Positions 40,554 to 47,520 of a stretch of DNA of 64,000 nt are shown piece after piece. The stretch is from VBDM01 sp035702665 (GTDB taxonomy: Bacteria; Pseudomonadota; Gammaproteobacteria; Burkholderiales; SG8-39): positions 46,740 to 110,739 of the forward strand of contig DASSQD010000069.1 of the NCBI GenBank assembly GCA_035702665.1. The letters run 5' to 3'. Both the position numbers and the translations under genes were made by a program. The notes beneath the pieces are model-generated. The model was not told the DNA's origin and did no database searches. It was given only the letters and a program-made list of their open reading frames with translations. The stretch's first letter is position 1; each line of letters begins with the position of its first letter.

Positions 40554-41381
40554 TTGAACGCCGACCTTCATTGCCATTCCACGGAGTCCGACGGCCTGCT
40601 TTCCCCGAGGGAAGTCGTCGCGCGCGCCGCGGCGAACGGGGTCGAGCTCATCTCCCTCACCGATCACGACGCGACCTCCGGTCTCGAGGAGGCCCGTACC
40701 GAAGCGAAGCGGCGCGGCTTGCGCTTCGTCGACGGCGTGGAGATCTCCGCGACCTGGCACGGGGCAACGGTCCACATCGTCGGCCTGCGCGTCGACCCGC
40801 AGTCCGCTCCCTTGCGTCAGGGCCTCGAATCGATCAGACGTGGCCGCGCAGCCCGCGCGCAGAAGATCGCCGCGGGCCTCTCGGCCGCGGGCATCCCCGG
40901 CAGCCTCGAGGGCGCGCAGCGCTACGCCGACAATCCCGACCTCCTGAGCCGCGCGCACTTCGCGCGCTTTCTGGTCGAGGCCGGGCGCGCTGCAGACGTC
41001 AAGAACGTTTTTCAACGCTATCTCGTGAAGGACAGGCCGGGCTGGGTGCCGCACCAATGGGCGTCGCTGCAGGAAGCCGTAGGCTGGATACGCGCCGCCG
41101 GCGGCATCGCCGTCGTCGCGCATCCCGGGCGCTACAAGTACGAAAGGCCCGAGCTGCGGCAATTCCTCTCGGAGTTCAGGGATTGCGGCGGCGCCGCCAT
41201 CGAGATCGTCACCGGCGCCCACATGCCGGAGCAGTACCACGAGTTCGCGAAAAGCGCGCGCGAATTCGGATTTCTCGCCTCGCGCGGCTCCGACTATCAC
41301 GGCAAGGGGGAAAGCCGCGCCGATCTCGGCATGCTGCCGCCGCTGCCCGACGACCTGAAGCCGGTGTGGCACGACTGGTAG
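40554..41381 (+). CDS. rnm: PHP domain phosphoesterase (RNase AM/TrpH family)
   Basis: A 275-residue PHP metal-dependent phosphoesterase. Metal ligands are visible in NADLHCHSTESDG (residues 2-14), SLTDHDAT, GVEISA, VVAHPGR and GSDYHGKGE. The closest characterised relative is E. coli RNase AM (YciV/TrpH), which trims 5' ends of rRNAs and degrades short RNA fragments. The start is TTG 40554; the nearby ATG at 40546 is out of frame. Confidence 0.88.
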   Translation: MNADLHCHSTESDGLLSPREVVARAAANGVELISLTDHDATSGLEEARTEAKRRGLRFVDGVEISATWHGATVHIVGLRVDPQSAPLRQGLESIRRGRAARAQKIAAGLSAAGIPGSLEGAQRYADNPDLLSRAHFARFLVEAGRAADVKNVFQRYLVKDRPGWVPHQWASLQEAVGWIRAAGGIAVVAHPGRYKYERPELRQFLSEFRDCGGAAIEIVTGAHMPEQYHEFAKSAREFGFLASRGSDYHGKGESRADLGMLPPLPDDLKPVWHDW

Positions 41382-41427
41382 AACGCGCAGGGCGAGGCAG
41401 ACCGCTCTGATAAAATAATGGCCGGCC

Positions 41428-42102
41428 ATGGATTTCAGTGAGATCAGCAGGATGATTGCGGTTTTCGCTCTGCCGGTCATCTTCGCAATCACGCTCCACG
41501 AGGCCGCGCACGGCTACGTCGCCCGCCATTTCGGCGACCCGACCGCTTTCAAGCTCGGGCGGATCAGCCTGAATCCGGCACGTCATATCGATTTGGTCGG
41601 CACCATTTTTCTCCCGGTGGTCATGCTGTTCGTATCCGGCGGGAGAATCATGTTCGGCTGGGCGAAGCCCGTGCCGGTCAATTTTCACGCGCTCCGGCAT
41701 CCCAAGCGCGACATGCTCTGGGTAGCGCTCGCCGGCCCCGCGGCAAACCTGGCGATGGCTCTGGCGTGGGGCGCCGCTGCAAAGATCGGAGCGCTGTCGG
41801 GACTCAAGCCGAGCGATTTCCTGCTTCAGGTGCCCATCGCTGGTATCGAGGTGAACCTAGTCTTCATGGCGCTGAATCTGTTGCCCATTCTTCCTCTCGA
41901 CGGCGGGCGGATCGTGGTTTCATTGCTGCCCGCTCCCCTCGCACGGAGCTTTTCGAGACTCGAGCCGTTCGGGCTGCCGATTCTCCTTGGGCTCGTCGCC
42001 GTCGGCATGTACGGATACAACATTCTTGGCGTATTCCTCGATCCGATAATGTTCGCATCGAAGTCGGCTATCGCCGCGATCTTTCACCTGTACCCAACCT
42101 AA
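41428..42102 (+). CDS. Site-2 protease family membrane metalloprotease (M50)
   Basis: A 224-residue polytopic membrane protein. The zinc site HEAAH is at residues 24-28 and the second motif LPLDGGRI is near residue 158, giving the S2P core; hydrophobic helices surround both. It lacks PDZ domains, so it is not the RseP that cleaves RseA but a mini-S2P of unknown substrate. The stop immediately precedes the trpS ATG (0-nt gap). Confidence 0.92.
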   Translation: MDFSEISRMIAVFALPVIFAITLHEAAHGYVARHFGDPTAFKLGRISLNPARHIDLVGTIFLPVVMLFVSGGRIMFGWAKPVPVNFHALRHPKRDMLWVALAGPAANLAMALAWGAAAKIGALSGLKPSDFLLQVPIAGIEVNLVFMALNLLPILPLDGGRIVVSLLPAPLARSFSRLEPFGLPILLGLVAVGMYGYNILGVFLDPIMFASKSAIAAIFHLYPT

Positions 42103-43305
42103 ATGTACGAAGACCGCGTGGTCTCCGGAATGCGCCCGACGGGCGCCCTGCACCTTGGGCATTTCCACGGAGCGCTCAAGAACTGGGTGAAGCTGCAGAG
42201 CGAGCATCCCAGCCTGTATTTCGTCGCCGACTGGCATGCGCTCACGACGCACTACGAGACGCCCGACGTGATCGAGGACAGCGTCTGGGACATGGTGATC
42301 GACTGGCTCGCGGCCGGCATCGACCCCGCGCAGGCGACGCTGTTCATCCAGTCGCGCGTCCCCGAGCACGCCGAGCTGCATACGCTGCTGTCGATGATCA
42401 CGCCGCTCGGCTGGCTGGAGCGCGTGCCGAGCTACAAGGACCAGCAGGAAAAGCTCAGCGACCGCGACCTGGCCACCTTCGGTTTCCTCGGCTACCCGCT
42501 GCTGCAGGCGGCCGACGTGCTGATATACCGCGCCAAGTACGTCCCGGTCGGCGAGGACCAGGTGCCGCACATCGAACTGATGCGCGAGGTCGCGCGGCGC
42601 TTCAATCACGTCTACGGCCGCGAGGCCGGGTTCGAGGACAAGGCCAAGGCCGCCGCGAAGAAGCTGGGGAGCCGCAAGGCGAGGGTGCTGATGGAGCTTC
42701 GCACCAAGTACCAGGAGCACGGCGATGCCGAAGCGCTCGCCGCTGCGCGGGCGATGCTGGAGAACCAGGGCAATCTCTCGGTGGCCGACCGCGAGCGCCT
42801 GTTCGGGTTTCTCGAGGGCGCGGGGCGCATGATCCTGGTGGAGCCCGAGGCGCTGCTGACCGAGTCGTCCAAGCTGCCGGGGACGGACGGGCAGAAGATG
42901 TCGAAGTCCTACAACAACACCATCTCGCTCCGCGAGGACGCCGAGTCGGTGAGGAAGAAGATCCGCACCATGCCCACCGATCCCGCGCGGGTGAAGCGCA
43001 ACGATCCGGGCGACCCGGAGAAGTGCCCGGTGTGGCAGTTCCACCTCGTCTACAGCGACGACAAGACCCGGCAATGGGCGAACCACGGCTGCCGCACCGC
43101 CGGCATCGGCTGCCTGGAGTGCAAGCAGCCGGTGATCGACGCGGTGCTGGCGGAGCAGGCGCCGATGCGGGAGCGCGCCCAGAAGTACCTGGACGATCCG
43201 ACCCTGGTACGCAACATCGTGGCCGACGGCTGCGAAAAGGCGCGCAAGCTCGCGCGCGAGACCATGCGCGACGTCCGCGAAGCGATGGGGCTCGCCTACA
43301 CGTGA
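42103..43305 (+). CDS. trpS: Tryptophanyl-tRNA synthetase
   Basis: A 400-residue class I aminoacyl-tRNA synthetase charging tRNA-Trp. The HIGH-like motif is TGALHLGHFHGALKN and the KMSKS loop is GQKMSKSYNN. It has an insertion of about 60 residues (from FEDKAKAAAKKLGSRKARV) before the KMSKS, as in the longer betaproteobacterial enzymes. Its stop overlaps the scpA GTG start by 4 nt. Confidence 0.96.
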   Translation: MYEDRVVSGMRPTGALHLGHFHGALKNWVKLQSEHPSLYFVADWHALTTHYETPDVIEDSVWDMVIDWLAAGIDPAQATLFIQSRVPEHAELHTLLSMITPLGWLERVPSYKDQQEKLSDRDLATFGFLGYPLLQAADVLIYRAKYVPVGEDQVPHIELMREVARRFNHVYGREAGFEDKAKAAAKKLGSRKARVLMELRTKYQEHGDAEALAAARAMLENQGNLSVADRERLFGFLEGAGRMILVEPEALLTESSKLPGTDGQKMSKSYNNTISLREDAESVRKKIRTMPTDPARVKRNDPGDPEKCPVWQFHLVYSDDKTRQWANHGCRTAGIGCLECKQPVIDAVLAEQAPMRERAQKYLDDPTLVRNIVADGCEKARKLARETMRDVREAMGLAYT

Positions 43306-44105
43306 TCGAGCCGGGACAGACCGCCGCCGCGGCGCCGCTCGCGAAGGTGCGCGGGGAACCGCTGACCGAGCTCCCGCAGGACCTGTACATTCCGCCCGAC
43401 GCCCTCGAGGTCTACTTCGAGGCCTTCGAAGGCCCGCTCGACCTGCTGCTCTACCTCATCCGGCGGGCGAACATCGACGTGCTCGACATTCCGATGGCGA
43501 GGCTGACCGAGCAATACATGGAGTACGTGGAGGTGATGCGCACCCGCAACCTCGAGCTCGCCGCCGAGTACCTCGTCATGGCCGCGATGCTGATGGAGAT
43601 CAAGTCGCGCATGCTGCTGCCGCGGCCGGCGATGCCGAACGTCGAGGAAGACCCGCGGGCCGAGCTGGTCCGGCGCCTGCTCGAATACGAGAAGATGAAG
43701 CTCGCGGGCCAGAAGCTCGACGCCCTGCCTCAGCTCGGTCGCGATCTCCTTCCGGTCGAGGTGTGGATCGAGCAGACGCTCGCGCAGCGCCTCCCGGACG
43801 TGAACGTGGTCGACCTGCAGGAAGCATGGCGCGCGCTCCTGGTGCGTGCGAAAATGACGCAGCACCATCGCGTCACCCGGGAGGAGCTGTCTGTGCGCGA
43901 GCACATGAGCCTCATCCTGCGCAGACTGCGCGGTCGCGGCTTCGCCGAGTTCGGCGAGCTGTTCGATCCGGCGCGGGGCTTGGCGGTGCTGATCGTCAAT
44001 TTTCTCGCGGTGCTGGAGCTGACCAGGGAAGGTCTTCTTGAAGTGACGCAAGTCGAGTCGTTCGCACCCATCTACGTGAAGCTGGCCCATGCTGAGTCCG
44101 AGTGA
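43302..44105 (+). CDS. scpA: Segregation and condensation protein A
   Basis: A 267-residue kleisin that bridges SMC heads with ScpB in chromosome condensation. The N-terminal FEAFEGPLDLLLYLIRRANIDV and LEMTEQYMEY-like ARLTEQYMEYVEVM are diagnostic; the C-terminal winged-helix includes LAVLIVNFLAVLELTREGLL. Start GTG 43302 overlaps trpS. It overlaps scpB by 17 nt. Confidence 0.94.
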   Translation: MIEPGQTAAAAPLAKVRGEPLTELPQDLYIPPDALEVYFEAFEGPLDLLLYLIRRANIDVLDIPMARLTEQYMEYVEVMRTRNLELAAEYLVMAAMLMEIKSRMLLPRPAMPNVEEDPRAELVRRLLEYEKMKLAGQKLDALPQLGRDLLPVEVWIEQTLAQRLPDVNVVDLQEAWRALLVRAKMTQHHRVTREELSVREHMSLILRRLRGRGFAEFGELFDPARGLAVLIVNFLAVLELTREGLLEVTQVESFAPIYVKLAHAESE

Positions 44106-44718
44106 GATCAAGGTCGTCCTCGAGGCCGCGCTGCTCGCCGCGCAGGAGCCGCTTCCGGTTTCCGAGCTGAGGAAGATGTTCGACGACGAAGTCGACTCGG
44201 ACACGCTGCGGCTGCTGCTCGAGGAGCTGCGCGCGGCTTGGACCGACCGCGGCGTAGAGCTCGTCGTCACGGCCAGCGGCTGGCGCTTCCAGACCAAGGC
44301 ATCGCTTCAGAAGTTCCTCGAGCGCATCCAGCCCGACCGGGCGCCGCGCTACTCGCGCGCTGTGCTCGAGACCCTCGCCATCATCGCCTACCGGCAGCCA
44401 GTGACGCGCGGAGACATCGAGAGCGTCCGCGGCGTGTCGGTTTCCACCGAAGTGATCCGGCGACTGGAGGAGCGCGGCTGGGTCGAGGTGATCGGGCACA
44501 AGGAGGTGCCCGGGCGGCCGGCGCTTTATGCGACCACCAAGACCTTCCTCGACGATCTCGGCCTGCGCTCGCTCGAAGAGCTGCCGCCGCTGGAAGAAAT
44601 CGCCAAATCGCTTGACCTCACGCAAATCCCCGCACCCGCACCGCAGCCGGCGCCCGGCCCATCCGCAGAGACCCGCGCTGAGACGCCCGCCGAGGCGGCC
44701 CAGACCAGCCCCGTCTAG
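44089..44718 (+). CDS. scpB: Segregation and condensation protein B
   Basis: A 209-residue protein with two winged-helix domains. VVLEAALLAAQEPLPVSELRKMF opens the protein; AVLETLAIIAYRQPVTRGDIE and RGVSVSTEVIRRLEERGWVE are hallmark segments. The last 30 residues are Ala/Pro-rich and their coding sequence is also open in the rluB frame. Its partner scpA is immediately upstream. Confidence 0.94.
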   Translation: MLSPSEIKVVLEAALLAAQEPLPVSELRKMFDDEVDSDTLRLLLEELRAAWTDRGVELVVTASGWRFQTKASLQKFLERIQPDRAPRYSRAVLETLAIIAYRQPVTRGDIESVRGVSVSTEVIRRLEERGWVEVIGHKEVPGRPALYATTKTFLDDLGLRSLEELPPLEEIAKSLDLTQIPAPAPQPAPGPSAETRAETPAEAAQTSPV

Positions 44719-45451
44719 CCCGGGTCCGGCGGAGCGGCTGCACAAGGTCCTCGCGCGCTCCGGCCTCGGCTCGCGCCGCGAAATGGAGGCCGCGATCGCC
44801 TCGGGCCGCATCACGGTGAACGGCGCGCGCGCGACCCTCGGGCAGAGGGTCACCCCGGCGGACCGGGTACTCTTCGACGGGCGGGCGGTCCGTCTGCGCT
44901 CCGGGGAAAAGGCGCCGCGCGTCCTGATCTACCACAAGCCGGCGGGCGAGCTCGTAACCCGGGACGACCCCACGGGCCGGCCGACGGTGTTCCGAAATCT
45001 ACCGTCGCTTCGCGGGGGGCAGTGGATCGCCGTGGGCCGGCTCGACTTCAATACCGGCGGGCTGCTGCTGTTCACCGACTCGGGGGAACTGGCGAACCGC
45101 CTCATGCATCCGAGCAGCGATATCGAACGCGAGTACGCCGTGCGCGTGCGCGGCGAACTCTCCCGCGAGCAACTCGGCAAGCTCACCCGGGGCGTCGCTC
45201 TCGAGGACGGGCCGGCCAGGTTCGACCGCATCTCGCCCGGCGGAGGGACGGGCTCGAACCGCTGGTACCAAGTTGTCCTGCGCGAAGGCCGCAACCGCGA
45301 AGTGAGGCGCATCTTCGAGTCGCTCGGCGTCACCGTGAGTCGCCTGATACGGGTCCGCTTCGGACCGTTCATGCTGCCGTCCTATCTTCGCCGGGGACGC
45401 TGGAAGAACCTGGATCCCGAGGAGGTCGCGGGGCTGCTCGCGCTGCTCTAA
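44528..45451 (+). CDS. rluB: 23S rRNA pseudouridine synthase RluB family
   Basis: The recognisable protein starts at about 44729 with ERLHKVLARSGLGSRREMEA (S4 RNA-binding domain), followed by the RsuA/RluB catalytic motif VGRLDFNTGGLLLFTDSG and LREGRNREVRRIFESLG. RluB modifies U2605 of 23S rRNA. No ATG, GTG or TTG occurs in frame after the scpB stop. The in-frame starts are ATG 44528 and TTG 44612, both inside scpB, giving a basic Pro/Arg tail; CTG 44738 is a rare-codon alternative. The 5' boundary is therefore uncertain. Confidence 0.85.
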   Translation: MRPPRPSSTISACARSKSCRRWKKSPNRLTSRKSPHPHRSRRPAHPQRPALRRPPRRPRPAPSSPGPAERLHKVLARSGLGSRREMEAAIASGRITVNGARATLGQRVTPADRVLFDGRAVRLRSGEKAPRVLIYHKPAGELVTRDDPTGRPTVFRNLPSLRGGQWIAVGRLDFNTGGLLLFTDSGELANRLMHPSSDIEREYAVRVRGELSREQLGKLTRGVALEDGPARFDRISPGGGTGSNRWYQVVLREGRNREVRRIFESLGVTVSRLIRVRFGPFMLPSYLRRGRWKNLDPEEVAGLLALL

Positions 45452-45464
45452 GCCCGACTTTTCG

Positions 45465-45494
45465 TTGTTCCTGCCGGCCTTTCTTGTTATACTT
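45465..45494 (+). promoter_or_regulatory. Promoter of rimP-nusA-infB operon
   Basis: TTGTTC (45465-45470), 18-nt spacer, TATACT (45489-45494). The predicted start near 45501 lies only about 9 nt before a strong terminator hairpin, so transcription from it must read through or be attenuated there. Confidence 0.5.
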
Positions 45495-45509
45495 CCGCAG
45501 TTTTCGCGA

Positions 45510-45536
45510 TGGGCTTTCGAGCCCATTTTTTATTTA
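45510..45536 (+). terminator. Intrinsic terminator in the rimP leader
   Basis: Perfect stem ATGGGCT (45510-45516) / AGCCCAT (45521-45527) with a TTCG tetraloop, followed by TTTTTATTT. It can end the scp-rluB transcript, but lies between the putative rimP promoter and the rimP ATG at 45553, so it could attenuate the operon that encodes NusA, a termination factor. Confidence 0.8.
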
Positions 45537-45552
45537 TGCCCAGGGGTTTCTC

Positions 45553-46017
45553 ATGGCCGTGAGCGCGCTCGAGCCCTTGGTGGAGCGCACGGTCCGCGGG
45601 TTGGGATACGAGCTTTCAGATTTCGAATTAGTAAACAATGGCAGGATGTTACGAGTGTTTATTGAGAGATCACATGAACCGATGTCGGGACGGGGCCAGG
45701 GCGGAGTGACGGTCGCCGATTGCGAGATCGTGAGCCGGCAGCTGCAACGGGTCTTCGAGGTCGAGGGCATCGCCTACGACCGCCTGGAGGTGTCCTCGCC
45801 GGGCCTGGACCGCAGGCTGAGGAAGGCCGCGGACTTCGCGCGCTTCACCGGTCACGAGGCGCAGGTGCGCCTGCGCCGCCCGCTCAACGGGCGGCGCAAT
45901 TTTACCGGGATCGTTCGTTCCGTCGACGGCGAACGCGTGGAATTCGAATTCGAAGGAGACCGGATGGCATTCGATCTGACCGAGCTTGACCGCGCGCGAC
46001 TGGTGCCGAAGCCATGA
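45553..46017 (+). CDS. rimP: Ribosome maturation factor RimP
   Basis: A 154-residue RimP needed for 30S subunit maturation. LEPLVERTVRGLGYELSDFEL opens the N-domain, LRVFIERSHEP and GGVTVADCEIVSRQLQ follow, and VSSPGLDRRLRKAADF is the hallmark motif; the C-terminal SH3-like domain ends ELDRARLVPKP. First gene of the rimP-nusA-infB operon. Its stop overlaps an alternative nusA start. Confidence 0.95.
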   Translation: MAVSALEPLVERTVRGLGYELSDFELVNNGRMLRVFIERSHEPMSGRGQGGVTVADCEIVSRQLQRVFEVEGIAYDRLEVSSPGLDRRLRKAADFARFTGHEAQVRLRRPLNGRRNFTGIVRSVDGERVEFEFEGDRMAFDLTELDRARLVPKP

Positions 46018-46031
46018 TGCCGGAGGGATAC

Positions 46032-47510
46032 ATGAGCCGGGAACTCCTGCTGCAAGCCGACGCGCTGGCCCGGGAGAAGAACGTCCACAAGGACGTGGTG
46101 TTCGGAGCGCTCGAGATGGCGATCGCTTCGGCGACCAAGAAGCGCTTCAGCGAGGACGTCGATGTGCGCGTCGCGGTCGACCGCAACACTGGCGAATTCG
46201 AATCCTTCAGGCGCTGGCAGGTGGTGGCCGACGGGACCGTGGAGAACCCCGCCCAGCAGATCGCGCTCGCCGAGGCGCAGAAGCAGGACGCCGAGCTCCA
46301 GCTCGGCGATTTCATCGAAGAGGCGCTCGAGCCGATCGATTTCGGCCGCATCGGCGCGCAGACCGCGAAGCAGGTCATCCTGCAGCGCATCCGCGACGCG
46401 GAGCGCGAGCAGCTGCTGAACGACTTCCTGGCGCGCGGCGAAAAGCTCATCAACGGCGCGATTAAGCGCATCGAGCGCGGCAACGCCATCATCGAGGTCG
46501 GGCGCGTCGAGGCCGTTCTGCCGCGCGACCAGATGATCCCCAAGGAGAACCTGCGCGTCGGCGACCGCGTGCGCGCTTTCGTCATGCGCATCGACCGCAA
46601 CGTGCGCGGGCCGCAGCTGGTGCTGTCGCGCACCGCGCCCGAGTTCATCATGGAGCTGTTCCGCCTCGAGGTCCCCGAGATCGAAGAAGGGCTGCTCGAG
46701 ATCAAGTCGGCCGCGCGCGACCCGGGGATCCGGGCGAAGATCGCGGTGCACTCGCGCGACAAACGCATCGACCCGATCGGCACCTGCGTGGGCATGCGCG
46801 GCGCGCGGGTGCAGGCCGTGACGCAGGAGCTCGCGGGCGAGCGGGTCGACATCGTGCTGTGGTCGGAAGACCCGGCGCAGCTCGTGATCGGCGCGCTGTC
46901 TCCTGCGGAGGTTTCCTCGATCCTCGTCGACGAGGACAAGCACGCGATGGACGTCGTGGTCGACGAGGAGAATCTCGCCATCGCGATCGGCCGCAGCGGG
47001 CAGAACGTGCGTCTGGCGTCCGAGCTGACCGGCTGGGCGATCAACCTGATGACCGAAGCCGAGTCGCAGAAGAAGAACGAGGAGGAAGCTTCCTCGGCGA
47101 GGAAGCTCTTCATGGAGCGCCTGGACGTGGACGAGGAAGTGGCGAACACGCTCATCCAGGAGGGCTTTTCTACGCTCGAGGAAGTGGCCTACGTGCCAAT
47201 CAACGAAATGATGGAGATCGAGGGATTCGACGAGGCCACGGTGAACGAGCTGCGCAACCGCGCGCGCGACGCCCTGCTGGTGCAGGCGATCGCCAGCGAG
47301 GAGCAGGCCGAGAACCTCGATCCGGCGCTGCTCGGTCTGGAAGGCATGGACAAGGACCTCGCGGCCAAGCTCGCCACCTCCGGGGTGAAGACGCGCGACG
47401 ACCTCGCCGATCTCGCCCTCGACGATTTGGTGGAGCTCACTGCGATCGACGCCGAGCGCGCGAAGAACCTGATCATGAAGGCGCGCGAGCATTGGTTCAC
47501 CCAGGGATAG
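46032..47510 (+). CDS. nusA: Transcription termination/antitermination protein NusA
   Basis: A 492-residue NusA acting in pausing, termination and antitermination. The N-terminal RNAP-binding domain (about 1-130) begins SRELLLQADALAREKNVHKD; S1 domain about 135-200; two KH domains about 230-345 with SRDKRIDPIGTCVGMRGARV; two C-terminal acidic repeats about 365-490 (LDVDEEVANTLIQEGF and LATSGVKTRDDLADL). ATG 46032 is preferred because CGGAGGG at 46020-46026 is ideally spaced; ATG 46014 overlapping rimP is the alternative. Confidence 0.95.
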   Translation: MSRELLLQADALAREKNVHKDVVFGALEMAIASATKKRFSEDVDVRVAVDRNTGEFESFRRWQVVADGTVENPAQQIALAEAQKQDAELQLGDFIEEALEPIDFGRIGAQTAKQVILQRIRDAEREQLLNDFLARGEKLINGAIKRIERGNAIIEVGRVEAVLPRDQMIPKENLRVGDRVRAFVMRIDRNVRGPQLVLSRTAPEFIMELFRLEVPEIEEGLLEIKSAARDPGIRAKIAVHSRDKRIDPIGTCVGMRGARVQAVTQELAGERVDIVLWSEDPAQLVIGALSPAEVSSILVDEDKHAMDVVVDEENLAIAIGRSGQNVRLASELTGWAINLMTEAESQKKNEEEASSARKLFMERLDVDEEVANTLIQEGFSTLEEVAYVPINEMMEIEGFDEATVNELRNRARDALLVQAIASEEQAENLDPALLGLEGMDKDLAAKLATSGVKTRDDLADLALDDLVELTAIDAERAKNLIMKAREHWFTQG

Positions 47511-47520
47511 AACGGACCTC

